Source of the DNA: Warburgia ugandensis
Lineage: Eukaryota; Streptophyta; Magnoliopsida; Canellales; Canellaceae
NCBI GenBank assembly: GCA_035236585.1
Contig: CP141126.1
Location: forward strand, 65,573,414-65,637,413
Length of the DNA: 64,000 bases
Direction of reading: 5' to 3'
The translations under genes and the position numbers were made by a program. The notes under the pieces were generated by a model. The model saw nothing but the letters and a program-made list of their open reading frames with translations. It ran no database searches and was not told where the DNA came from. Every line of letters starts with the position of its first letter. Within the stretch, counting starts at the first letter, position 1. Below are positions 37,561 to 49,090 of this stretch, piece after piece.

Positions 37561-38160
37561 CTTGTAGTGTTTACTATGTACTGAAATTATTAGATCCATG
37601 TTTTAATTTGTATTTACATTAGTTATTTAGTAAAATCAGTACCCATGATCTTAGATCATGGACCAGATGACTTTGAAAGGAAAATATGAACCGATGGATG
37701 TCTTCATAGACACTCTAATACCTTATCATCATATTCATAGTCAGATTTATGTTCTTATATATGAATGAATTGATCAAAAACAGTAAAGATGGAATTCAGC
37801 CCTTAAAACGGGCTGAAATCTTAAAATCTTAATTCTGATGGTAATTGACCTTTAAATTTAGATCTGAAACTTTCCTCATATTTATATTGATGTTAAGAAT
37901 ACACTGAACATTTTAGATCATGTTTTTAATTAGTATTTACATGATCTATCTTATGAAATCCGTGCCATGGATCAAGGATCATGGCCCACATAACCCCAAA
38001 CATGAAATCTGAACCGATAGATGTGTTCAGAAGGTCCAAAAACCTTAGTATACATGTTCAAAGTAGAATTTTTATGTCTCTATGTCAGTCCAATTAACTC
38101 AAAACAGAAGGTGAAATTCAGCCCTTAAAAAGGGCTAAAATCTTAAAATTTCAATTTCGA
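37561..38160 (+). repeat. 322-bp imperfect tandem duplication in the LTR
   Basis: Marker gaaccgatggatgt at about 37688 recurs as gaaccgatagatgt at about 38010, and attcagccctta at 37794 recurs at 38116, both 322 bp apart. The copies differ at many sites. Confidence 0.75.
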
Positions 38161-39129
38161 TCTCAATTGAGATCGAAAAGTTGGGATGGATTCCTTGTGA
38201 TAATCCAAATGGACTGAACTTATAAAATTTTAATTTTAATAAATTAAAATTTCTGTAATTAAGTGGATAAATAACTAACATCCTTAATCTACAAGATCTA
38301 GGATGATCAGACCACAAATATCTTATTGGATGATTATTTTTTAACATAATAAATAATATCAGTGAATTAAATTGTATTTATTAGGCAGATCTTAAGAGAT
38401 CTAGCCTTAAGGGTTACTAAAACCCTTAAAATTGAATAGTATCTCCTAGATCAAGATGATCCAGGATGATTGGACAGCATGAATGTATTTTGATGATGAT
38501 CAGATCATGGATATTTAAGGAAGGGATGATGTGGATTTGGGCTAGATTAAGATCTATGCCCTTAAATGGTACACAGTAACCTAAGATCTCCTTGATCGGG
38601 TAGATCAAGGAAGATCAAATCAATGGATGAGATAAATCCATGATTTAATAATTAAATTACATCAATATAATATGTTAGATCTAAAATAAAATGAAGGATT
38701 AAGATCTAAACCTTAAAAAGATGAAGGATGACTATGGATCAATTAAGACCCTTGGATCATGAAAACATGTTAGATTTCTATTTCAATTATTGAACATTAT
38801 GATAATTGTCTTTCATTTCTTAGTTGAATTATTTATTTAATTGGTTATTTAATTGTTTATTTAAATGTTTAGTTACTTGTTATTTATGCTTTAAACTTAT
38901 GCTTCAATGCTTAAGTAATTGTAATTTCATTGAAATGGTAATTAAATGAAATTAGAAGGAATGGACATTCACATGGAATGTATGATATGGACTTAATGAT
39001 AGTAAGGACCATAGTTAGTAGGATAATATAAGGAATATAAATTCCTTGGTCCAACTTAGGAGAATAATAAATCTCCATGAATGACATTTTAATTCATGGA
39101 TTTAATTAAAAACAATTAGAAAGAATACT

Positions 39130-39400
39130 TAGGGTCAAGCTAGTGAATGATGGACATAGTGGTTAAGGGGGTTATCTAATAGAGCCACGCTCTCCCCCCA
39201 CCTTCCGTTGACGTTTGTGATGTTTAAACGCCTCCTTACATGAGGATTGAAGTAGCCACTTTGTGTTCAACCATTTTACTAGTAAGCCTTAGCCAATTTG
39301 ACATAAGAGGAGCAATCTAGACTTAGAATGAAATAAGCTACCCTCAACCAATAAAACATTAATTGGTTGAGTAATAATAATGAGAGCATAAAATATAGTA
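39130..39400 (+). repeat. Athila-leader-like segment inside the Tekay-like LTR
   Basis: caccttccgttgacgtttgt, then aaacgcctccttacatgagg, a gccactttgtg section and gaggagcaatctagactta match the leader sequences of Athila copies (955-1120 minus, 30980-31130). It is in plus orientation. Confidence 0.7.
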
Positions 39401-39819
39401 AATCATCTAATCTTGATAAAAAAATGGAAATCAAGATAAGGATGATCAAACAAGATCCATAGGATCTTGGATGATAAAAAACAAATACTAATGTAGTATT
39501 GTATAGTATGTATGCGTATGTAGAAGAAAATAGATAGAGAATACCAAACCCTTGATCAAATTTGATTCAAGGAAAATTAGGGTATCATCTATAGGAATAC
39601 ATACTTGAATAGGGAAATAACCTTATACATATGGTTTGACAGATGGATGAATCCAGACCATGATGGACATTGTGGAAGAATACACTGGAGATGTATAAAT
39701 CAAGATACTACTTTGAGGTAGGTGGATGTACAAGAATGTATTAAGGATTCATGTGTATACATACATGATCTTAGTTTGTAATTATATGACCTTCATGATG
39801 TAATTATGCTTAGTACCTT

Positions 39820-40060
39820 AGCATAGTCATGATCCAACACATATGATCCAAACTATGTGATCCAACACATATGATCCAACTAAGTGATCTAAAACACAGA
39901 TCCAAACATGTGATCCAAAAACATATGATCAAATTAAGGGATTTAACCGAATGATCAAACAAAGTGATCCAAGATATGGGATCTAACCAAATGATCAACA
40001 AAGTGATCTAACCTCATAATCTAATTCATTGGATCTAATCTAATGATCAAGTCTAATGAG
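39820..40060 (+). repeat. Degenerate short tandem repeats (TGATCCAA type)
   Basis: About a dozen imperfect units built around TGATCCAA(A)CA and TGATCAAA, spaced roughly 15-25 bp, over 240 bp of LTR. Confidence 0.75.
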
Positions 40061-41297
40061 GTGAAAGTATTGAGATATGAAAACTAAGGATACCCTAAGA
40101 ATAGGGTGTAGAAAATATTCCTGCCTTAGTTAAACAGGCACATTGTCTGATATGTACAAAGTATTTTCCATACAAGTATGGAGACTTGTGAATTTTGATT
40201 TACACAGAGATAGAGACTGGGGATGCTATGCTAGGGAAGTCATGAGGGTTTGGCCACCCACTTCTTGAAATTTATATGATGGATACCATGCCCAAAAAGA
40301 AGCTAAATGTTGGGTGGGGCAATAATGGGAAGGCCCCACTGTAACAGCCATGGTCCACCCCATGAGGACATGGATTGATTATTCCACAATTGGTATCAGT
40401 GGAAGATTATACAGTTCTCTGGGCGCGCAGTACGGATTGAGACTGTGAGCATAGTAGTCCTAATGTATTTTGCATTATGATGCACAGATTATAGGCATAG
40501 TATGATGCCATGGCATAGTGATATGCTATTATAAGAGTTCCTAGAATGAAAACCCCTATATGTGAATTGGCTTAGTATTACTCTCCTAAGTGAAAGTATA
40601 GCCAAGGGAAGGTACAAGTTTTGAGTATTCTTCAATATATTAACTAATTTGTCATATACTACATAAATAATGTATATCCTCTATATATGAGTATGAGATG
40701 ACTCAGGAGGGCTTAATGACTAAGGTAAGTATCCTTGTATTGATGAAGTAGTATATTTTGTATCCCCTACCAAGCATAGCTTGCTGAGGTATTGTACATA
40801 TTTCCATGTTTACAATACCTCAGGCACAGAGAAGGGGGGAAAGAAGCTCAAGGCCATAAAGGACTGAAGGGATTAAAGCTTGAAGATCTAGGAGTAAGAC
40901 AGTAGAAGATTTGAAGAAAATAAGAAAATAAGAGTATGTATTTGAAGATATGTAATTTTTCCTTATTTGAGAGTGTATTGTATTGAGTGTTTTTAATGTA
41001 AGGTGAGTTTTGAAGTTTGGATTATGTAATTTTGGACAATGAGTTGTAACCTAACACAGGGCTGTGTATGAGTGAACCACTGGATGAATCCTGGTATTCA
41101 ATAAAAATTTATTTTATAAGAAATGGCTATGTGTATTATGTATCTTCCAGTGAGACTTGGGTTTTGCTCAAAATGAATTTAAATGAAAAGAATTTTCGCT
41201 GCATTGTTTGTGAATTTTTTTTTGTTACACATTTAAGGGCCCTTCCTTTGAACAAATGCATTATAAAATGTGTTTTAAAAACCCGGGTCATCATAAT

Positions 41298-41310
41298 TGG
41301 TATCAGAGCC
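41298..41310 (+). other. tRNA-Met primer-binding site
   Basis: TGGTATCAGAGCC, the standard initiator-Met site of plant chromoviruses, 2 bp after the LTR end. Confidence 0.93.
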
Positions 41311-41412
41311 ATTCATCCAGTCACTCACAGCCCCAAAATGTCCAAAGTAATGATCCAAATTAAGATATACTGGGGAGAAGTTAAGTAGTATACTTACATA
41401 GAATGTTGGGTT

Positions 41413-42485
41413 TTGAGCAGAATGCCACCTAAAAGAGGAGCAAGGCGGACATCTCAAAGGGAGTCTGAGAACATTATGGAAGGGTCATCAGGCGATAAAT
41501 TGGAGGAAGTTATGACGAGGATATTGAGGAACATCCTTCCTCCACTTATGCAACCTCAGTCTACTCCAAGGGAAGCACCAAGTTCTCAAGCTCAGGTTCA
41601 ACCTGAGGTGGGGCCCAGTGCTCCTATTCCTAGGCAAGAAACTCCAACCCCAGTACAAGAGAACTCTTCACCAATACCAAATGGGGCAATGGAACATTCA
41701 CAATTGACACTTAAGAAGATAGATGAAATGGTGGAAAGGTTCCAGAAAATGGTGAGCGGTTACAATGGCAAGGGATAACCTGAGAAGCCTAAAGACTGGA
41801 TTCATGAGGTGGAAAAGACCTTTAGCTTATTAAGAGTTCCAGATAATTTAAAGGTCAAGATGGCCACCTACATCTTAAAGCAAGAAGCAGATTACTAGTG
41901 GAGATCTGCACAAAGAAATGCCTTCACAAATTCTCAAGAAATCTCATGGGAAAGATTTAAAGAATTTTTTTATGAGAAATACTTCCCTGCACATATCAAA
42001 TCCCGAAAGCAGAAGGAGTTCTTAGAGTTACGTCAAGGAAGCCTTTCCGTGGTGGACTATGAAAATAAGTTCATCCAGCTAAAGAGATTCGCCAACCATA
42101 TATGTAACACTGAAGGAAACATGATAGATCGTTTTATGGAAGGGTTACATCCCAGACTAAGGACAAAGGTGCTGGGGACTAAACCTATGACCATGGCTGA
42201 ATGTGTTGAAATGCCCTTCAAATTTGAAGAAGACTACAGAAAAGCCAATTCACCAAATTTGGAGGAGGAAGCACCTCTCATCAAAAATCATTCAAGAAAG
42301 GCAAGAGACCCTCAAACAATGTTCGGACTTTTAACAAGCAAGGGAACCAAGCAAAAAGGAAACAATGCCCTGTTTGTAGAACATATCATCTAGGCCATGC
42401 ATGCCCTCGTGGGGCACCACAACAACCACGACCCCCTATCAAATGCTATAAATGTGGTGAGATTGGGCATTTCTCTAATCAATGC
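41413..42485 (+). pseudogene. gag: Tekay-like gag with zinc knuckle, broken
   Basis: Starts MPPKRGARRTSQRESEN, a basic N-terminus as in Tekay/Del gag. The retrotransposon gag domain follows (ATYILKQEADY, stop in place of W, then FKEFFYEKYFPAHIKSRKQK, EFLELRQGSLSVVDYENKF, RFMEGLHPRLRTKVLG). After a frameshift before 42366 the sequence encodes a Cys-His region, [14 protein letters not shown], and a canonical zinc knuckle, [14 protein letters not shown]. Stops lie at 41776 (TAA) and 41896 (TAG). Gag packages the element RNA in a cytoplasmic particle. The frame change joins gag to the pol frame, so the ancestral protein was probably a single fusion. Confidence 0.88.
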
Positions 42486-45400
42486 AACAAACCCTTGGCA
42501 ATCCAAGGTGCAAAGCTTGAAAATGTACCGCGTCATCAAGGAAGGGTGTTCGCTATTACCAATGGTAAGGCGGGAACATCCAATGTAGTTATTGAAGGTA
42601 CATTATTAGTATCTCATCACCATGCCAAAGTACGGTTTGATTTAGGTTCAACCCATTCTTTTATATCATGTATATTTGCATCTAGTATACAATTGATAGT
42701 GGAGAAATTGGGATTCTATCTAGATGTAATAACACCAGTGGGGAAAATAATTAGATTACAGGAATATCTTTTAGATGTACCTGTGGAAGTACAAGGGAGA
42801 GCAATGAGTATAGACCTCATTTTACTAAACATGGTAGATTATGATGTTATACTGGGTATGGATTGGCTAGCCAAATACGAGGTAATTATGGACTGTAGGA
42901 ACAAGGAACTTACTTGTAACACACCTGGAGAAGAAAAACTAGTATTACAAGGAAAACCAAATGGGTCAGTCAAGCCTATAGTATCAGCTATGAAGGCTAG
43001 CAAATATGTGTCAAAAGGGTGTCAGGCATTTTTAGCAACTGTTGTTGCTTTGAATGTGGAGCAGCCTAAAATAGAGGAAATAGACATAGTCAGGGAATTC
43101 CAAGATGTGTTTCCTGAAGAATTGCCAGGTTTACCACCTCATAGAGAAATTGAGTTTACCATTGATTTGATTCCTGGTACAACTCCAATTTCTAAAGCAC
43201 CATATAGAATGGCCCCAGCTGAGTTAAGAGAATTGAAGAACCAACTTCAAGAATTGTTAGACAAAGGCTTTATCAGACCAAGTAGGTCACCATGGGGGGC
43301 ACTTGTTATATTTGTGAAGAAGAAGGATGGGTCAATGAGGCTGTGCATCGACTATCGTATGCTGAATAATGTGACAATAAAAAATAGATACCCTCTACCT
43401 CACATTGATGATCTCTTTGATCAACTCCAATCTGCTAAGGTCTTTTCAAAAATTGACCTTCGATCTAGATATCATCAGTTGCGTATTAAAGGTGAAGATA
43501 TAGCCAAGACTGCATTTAGAACCTGGTATGGACATTATGAATTTTTGGTGATGGCTTTCGGGTTAACCAAGGCTCCAGCCGTATTCATGGACTTGATGAA
43601 TAGAGTTTTCAAGGAATTTTTGGATAAATTTGTAATCGTATTCATTGACGATATACTTATTTATTCTACTAGTATACTGGAACATCAAGAACATTTAAGG
43701 ATTGTGTTAACTAGACTTAGAAAGCACAAACTATTTGGTAAATTTTCTAAGTGTGAGTTTTGGTTGGAAAAAGTCAATTTTTTGGGGCATGTAATTTCTC
43801 AAAATGGAGTAGAAGTGGACCCTGCCAAGGTGGAAGCTGTAATGAATTGGGAGCAGCCAAAAACAGTAACTGGAATAAGAAGTTTTCTAGGGTTAGCAGG
43901 ATATTATCGTAGATTCATCCAAGGGTTTTCCCGTCTAGCTCTTCCTTTGACTTCTTTGACTAGAAAAGGAGTACAGTTTACTTGGACTGATGAATGTGAA
44001 AAGAGTTTCCAAGAGTTAAAGAAGAGATTAACTGCAGCACCTGTATTGTCCTTGCCATCTGGGAGTGGAGGTTATGAAATATACTGTGATGCTTCAGGTA
44101 AGGGGTTAGGAAGTGTGCTCATGCAAAATGGGAAGGTCATTGCTTATGCTTCACGGCAATTAAAGAAGCATGAAATGAACTACCTAGTACACGACCTAGA
44201 ACTGGCAGCAATAGTGTTTGCCTTAAAAATTTGGTGACATTACTTGTATGGGGAAAAGTTCAATGTATTCACTGATCACAAGAGCCTTAAGTATATTTTC
44301 ACTCAGGCTGATTTGAATATGAGACAAAGAAGGTGGATGGAATACCTTAAGGATTATGATTTTACGATTCAATACCATCCTGGGAAGGCTAATGTAGTGG
44401 CTGATGCACTAAGCAGACACACAAAGGCAGTGTTGGCTAATGTCACCATCAAGTAAGCTTTTGTTGAAGAAATCTTAAAGGCACAAGAGGGGGATGTAGC
44501 AATTCAAGCAATGTGTGAAAAGGCAGGGGTTAGTAGAGACTCAGCAGGGGGTATTCGGTTTCAAGGAAGACTAGTGGTTCCCTCAAGTTTGAGAAAAACA
44601 CTACTACAAGAGGCCCATCAATCAAAATTTTCCATACATCTCAGAGGAACAAAAATGTATCAAGATTTAAAAAGAAATTTTTGGTGGGAAGGTATGAAGA
44701 AAGATATAGGGGAGTGTGTGGCTAGGTGTTTAACTTGTTAGCAAGTAAAGGCTGAGCATCAAAAACCAGCTGGGTTACTACAAACCTTAGACTTGCCAGA
44801 GTGGAAATGGGAACATATCACCATGGACTTTGTTGTGGGTTTACGAAAGACTCGAGCAGGCCATGACATGATATGGGTAATAGTTGATAGGCTAACCAAG
44901 TCAGCACACTTCCTTCCAATCAAACAAAACCAATCTGTTGACAGTTTAGCCCAGTTGTATGTAAAAGAAATAGTTAGCCTTCATGGGGTCCCACTCTCCA
45001 TCATCTTGGATCGAGATGGAAGGTTTACATCAAGAAGCTGGAAGAGCGTGCAACAGGCATTGGGGACATCACTAAAATTTAGCACAGCCTTTCATCCTCA
45101 AACTGATGGTCAGTCAGAAAGGTCCATTCAAACCTTAGAAGATATGCTAAGGGCCTGTGCACTAGACTGGAAGGGTAGTTGGGATGAGCGTCTTCCATTG
45201 ATAGAGTTTTCTTATAATAACAACTTCCATGCAAGTATTGGAATGGCACCTTATGAAGCTTTGTATGGATGACCATGTCGATCGCCAACATGTTGGGATG
45301 ACGTAGGGGAACGAAAGTTGATGAAATTAGAATTTGTGGAACAATGTACAGACAAGGTAAGACTAATAAAGAAAAGATTGTTGGCTGCTCATAGTCGTAA

Positions 45401-45863
45401 AAAAAGCTACGCAGATAAAAGACGCCGAACCCTGGAATTCGAAATAGGTGACCATGTGTTTCTGAAGGTCTCACTCATTAAGGGGGTGAGAAGGTTCGGA
45501 AGTAAAGGAAAACTCAGTCCAAAGTATGTTGGGCCTTTTGAAATACTAGAAAGGGTTGGGTTGGTGGCTTACAAATTAGCACTACCTCCTCAACTCTCAG
45601 AAGTACACAATGTATTCCACATTTCCATGCTACGGAAATACATCCCAGATGAGACGCATGTGCTTCAAAACATACTAGAGGAGTTAGACACAGACTTAAC
45701 CTTTAAAGAGAGGACAATTCAGATCTTGTACAAGAAAGAGCAACAGTTAAGGACCAAAGTTATTCCCGTAGTCAAAGTATTATGGCAACATCATACGATT
45801 GAGGAGGCTACTTGGGAATTAGAAGAAGAAATGAAAAACTTGTATCCTAGTTTGTTTGAGTAG
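42486..45863 (+). pseudogene. pol: Tekay-like pol polyprotein, four stops
   Basis: One frame continues from the zinc knuckle to a stop at 45861-45863. Domains: aspartic protease ([13 protein letters not shown], about 42625), reverse transcriptase ([10 protein letters not shown] about 43345, FIDDILIYS about 43640), RNase H ([13 protein letters not shown] about 44085), integrase and a C-terminal chromodomain-like segment (VLWQHHTIEEATWELEEEM, about 45777). The frame is open for 580 codons from 42495 to 44237. It is stopped at 44235 (TGA), 44454 (TAA), 44739 (TAG) and 45270 (TGA); at least three fit CGA or CAG losing a C. These features place it among chromoviruses, which tend to insert in heterochromatin. 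No active product is expected. Confidence 0.92.
44570..45270 (+). pseudogene. int: Tekay-like integrase core
   Basis: The zinc-binding region has HQSKFSIHLRGTKMYQDL and CVARCLTC. The catalytic core keeps Asp in ITMDFVVG (44820), Asp in [10 protein letters not shown] (about 45005) and Glu in [14 protein letters not shown] (about 45110), so all three acidic residues are present. A TAG at 44739 and a TGA at 45270 interrupt it. The frame then resumes to the chromodomain-like end at 45863. Confidence 0.9.
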
Positions 45864-45888
45864 TGTAGATTTGAAATTTCGAGGACAA

Positions 45889-45910
45889 AATTTTTGTAAG
45901 GGGGGTAGAT
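45889..45910 (+). other. Polypurine tract of the Tekay-like element
   Basis: GTAAGGGGGGTAGAT directly before TGTAACACCCC, preceded by TTTCGAGGACAAAATT, the usual chromovirus arrangement. Confidence 0.9.
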
Positions 45911-46492
45911 TGTAACACCCCTAATTTTTTTGTAATAAAAATATAATAGTCAAATTGAAGATTTCAAGGAAAAATCAAGCTGGAATATTAGGTTTAGCAA
46001 AAATGTACTTCGTATAGAAGTACAAATAAGGCATAAAAATATGCATAAGTGAAAACATATCTCACGAGCCCTTCAGAATGACTGTAAGCACGGTGCATTT
46101 TGAATTCGGAGTGAAAAACCTTTATTTTCTCCATTTAAGAGCAAAAGGGTAAAATGGTAATTTTACCCTAGCCAAGGTCTAAGACATTAAATTTAGAATG
46201 TACTAAAAAATACGAGTCCAATGCCACTAAGAACACTCAATTTCGAGTTCGTAGGAATAAACTCAAAATTTTATACATAAAGGGCAAAATGGTCTTTTTA
46301 CACATGTGGGGCCCACATGGGGCCCATAAAGGACCCAAAATGGAATCCAATGATCAGGCCACATGCAATCATGGGTCAAACCACTACCACCAGCTAGTGG
46401 AGAAGGAGGTGGTAGTGGGAATCAAATAAATATTAAATATTAAAAAGGAAAAAAACATAATAATTAGGTGTTATGATGAAAAACACTAAAAT
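45911..46492 (+). mobile_element. 3' LTR of the Tekay-like element, truncated
   Basis: Matches the first part of the 5' LTR, except for 124 bp (about 46132-46255) missing from the 5' copy. The match ends within aaacactaaaa; the 5' copy goes on to a TATA box and this one to unrelated sequence. Confidence 0.88.
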
Positions 46493-47504
46493 GGATTGTT
46501 TGAAGTAGTATTTCTTTTGCTTTAATGTCTTAATAGAAATGCTTATGGTTAAGTCTGCATTTTATTCATATCTTAAATTGTTTTTATGAAAGTTAAATCT
46601 TTGAATGCATTACATACAATGCATAGTCTAAGCTAATAGATGGTTATGAGTTAGAGACCTTAGGAAATCAGTGGACACCTATGATCATGTGAGCTTTGGA
46701 GACTATCTTCTTCTTGAGGGTTATAAGTAATTCCATTTTTTTTTTAGTATGCATAACTTTAAAAGACTTCAGTATCTTTGGTTTGGTCAAATTAGCAAGA
46801 ATAAGTAGGAATACTAACTTTCTTTATTACATGTGTTGAATCTTATATGCTTTAAGAAACCTAGAAAATGGCATAGGCCATCTTTGTTTTAACAAGAGAC
46901 ATATAGCTTACCTAGATATTATACTAAGAGTTAGACCCTTTGAGCCTCTTAGTAAGCCTTTTCTTTTCAAAACCTGATTCACTTTAATCCAGAAACCCAA
47001 TAAGAAGAATATCCATTACCTATGTTTCAAAAATGAATAAAGATATTGGAAAAAGTTCAAAAAGGACAAAAGTACAAGAAATGAAAAATATAGAAAGCGT
47101 CTATAAAGATAAACAACCTTCTCAGAAATACAAGTATATTAAAAGAATAAAAGAAAATGAAGAAAAGAGAAAGGAAAGTACAAAAGAGATATTCACTTCA
47201 ACATTCAAAAGTAAAATTGTCCTACATAAATTGAAGACCTCTATCAAATTTGAACTTTGAATCCTTATATCCTTCTTTTCAAAACATATCCCAAGCCTAC
47301 TTTTTATCCTATCAAAAGACCAATTGATCTTAAGATAGAATATAGTCTGAAAGATGGATATAAATATGAGAGAATTAAGGTAAAATAATTCTCCTTGCCT
47401 TGATAATGGAATCCATTCTTAGGAATCATATTTCCTTAGTCTTAGTTTTACATAAAAGATTATGTGAACCATTAATCTTGCTAGATTTGGCCACATAAAT
47501 AGAG
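46493..47504 (+). other. Unassigned block between the Tekay-like and Athila LTRs
   Basis: AT-rich, about 1 kb. It should be the 3' non-LTR part of the large Athila, but I see no integrase tail, env-like frame or polypurine tract. An open stretch at 47033-47260 gives 75 residues rich in Lys and Glu (KYIKRIKENEEKRKE) with no recognised domain; low complexity makes it doubtful as a gene. Confidence 0.4.
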
Positions 47505-48665
47505 AAATTTGTAACACATGCATTTCTAACCTAATAATTCAAAATTTTGATATTTTATCAGTTTGAGAAGCTAATCCAGAATAGGTATGTGAATGATCAT
47601 AATTTTCTAGAATTTAATTAGGATTCTTTATTCTTTTGTAGGAATTAATATGATGATGCAACTACTCAGGTTGATTGAGATGAGAATTGAAGATCAAGAT
47701 CAAAAGATCAAGCCAAGGCCTAAAATGTCATCAATCCAACATGTAATCAAGGGTCAAGATCATCTTACGGCAAGCAAGTAATGTAAAGAGCTGAAGGTGA
47801 CTAAAATGGGCCCATGCACAAGCCATGCATTTAACTACCTTTGCATGGGAGCCATTAAAGCCATTGAGCCATATAAGCCGTAAGAGAAGGTGACAAGCTA
47901 AGGAAGCTAATCCAAGACATTAAAGGCAAGGGTGTGAGCCATGAAGCCAATCCAAATGAGTCCCCAAAGTGAGCCATTCAAGACATGTAAGTCAATGCTA
48001 CATGAAGTGATACTATTGGAGGAGAATTTTACTCAATTATCCTAAGCTAAAAGTGAATTTCAAGAGGATAATTAGAATATATTTGGGTGAAAATCAAAAC
48101 AAGTAAGCATGCAAGGTGGACCAATAAAAAAAGGGCCATTACCATCTTTGTTCTTATCTCTTTTTCTCTCTCCATCTCTCTTCCCACTTACAATCCAAGA
48201 ATTTCGTGTGAGACATTAAGGTGGGAGATGCATCCTTCCTAAAAAGGGGCATCTCCCACCTTCCTTAAGGTTTCTAATATATCTTATCTCATTCCACTTT
48301 TCACTTCTTAATCTAGCCTTCCATTTCTCATCCTAAGGATCCCCATGATATATCTTAAATTTATTCCAAAACTCCAAGAAAAAGGGCCTAAGGATTTTAA
48401 CAGTTTTTTTTTTTTTTAATATTCTAAATCTCCAAAGGGTTGCACTACATTTTTTAAATTCTATTTTATATTTTTCCTATCTTCTTTCTCCACCTTTGGA
48501 TTACACCTTATCAAGTGTAGAAGGAGTTCCCACATTCTCGTACTCCTTAAGTTATAATGAAATTCTACTTTGGTTGCCCTAATCTCCACACTCCATCTCC
48601 TCCAGTCACTTGTCATCTTTAAAGGCATCACATGCTCCATTTCTTCTTTGGTGTTCAAGGAACTT
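47505..48665 (+). mobile_element. 3' LTR of the large Athila, segment 1
   Basis: Matches 25085-26680 of the 5' LTR (atttgtaacacatg, then gattgagatgagaattgaag), except that its first 90 bp are missing or diverged and the 5' LTR insertion is absent. It ends at AACTT (48661-48665), the target site of the solo LTR. Confidence 0.8.
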
Positions 48666-48986
48666 TGTAATGACCCCAATTTTTGTAATATTAAAAGGCC
48701 ATGAAAAGTTTAGTTTTAAAGATAAGGGCATTTTGGTCATTTCACTAGTTTCCTTGACTAAACCCAGGAATTTGGTCCTAAAAATGGTACCATTAGATGC
48801 GTCTCAAAAAAAGGAATCCAACAAGACCAAAATCACCCAAAACAGAGTTAAAATGAGTAAGTTATGGCCCTTTGAAGTTCAGGGGCAAAACTATAATTTT
48901 AACAAAAACAGGTTTAGCTGCAAAACACAGGGGCCCGTTTTGATACGAGCACCCTTCATCTTCCACCTCCTAGAGAGTTCTAGAAC

Positions 48987-49051
48987 GGCGGTGATTGGAG
49001 GGGAAATCACCGCCATTCTGGAGGTTTCTCCACCGCCATTCAAAGGCGGTG
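48987..49051 (+). promoter_or_regulatory. Two GGCGGTG inverted repeats upstream of the TATA box
   Basis: GGCGGTGATT (48987-48996) pairs with AATCACCGCC (49005-49014), and CACCGCC (49031-49037) pairs with GGCGGTG (49045-49051). The same seven-base core appears four times within 65 bp, ending 30 bp before a TATA box. It could form hairpins or be paired factor sites; that is inference. Confidence 0.6.
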
Positions 49052-49081
49052 AGAGCCCCCTCCAGAACCCTCTCTTAGCTC

Positions 49082-49090
49082 TATAAATAG
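49082..49090 (+). promoter_or_regulatory. Probable TATA box of the solo LTR
   Basis: TATAAATAG, identical to the box at 36755 in the Tekay-like LTR, about 415 bp into this LTR. Confidence 0.6.

Larger units (their letters stand above)
36290..41295 (+). mobile_element. 5' LTR of the Tekay-like element (5.0 kb)
   Basis: Begins TGTAACACTCCTAA and ends GGGTCATCATA just before the primer-binding site (family ends in TCACA-type sequence, so the final C appears mutated). It is long for the family's usual few kb. Within it: a 322-bp tandem duplication, a segment similar to Athila leader (39130-39400), and a run of short repeats (39820-40060). Sequence at 40230-40330 (tttggccaccca, gataccatgcccaaaaaga) is also present in the other chromovirus LTR at 50310-50380. 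A 124-bp segment present in the 3' LTR (46132-46255) is absent here. Confidence 0.8.
36290..46492 (+). mobile_element. Tekay/Del-like chromovirus retrotransposon, 3' LTR truncated
   Basis: 5' LTR 36290-41295, tRNA-Met primer-binding site 41298-41310, gag, protease, reverse transcriptase, RNase H, integrase with a chromodomain-like C-terminus, polypurine tract 45889-45910, and 3' LTR beginning TGTAACACCCC at 45911. The 3' LTR stops matching at about 46492, so about 4.4 kb is missing and no second target duplication can be seen. It lies in the Athila integrase in the same orientation. The LTR starts differ by about 11 sites over 213 bases by eye count. Confidence 0.88.

Noticed and set aside
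45079..45474. 131-codon minus-strand frame
   Set aside because: Shadow of the integrase on the plus strand.
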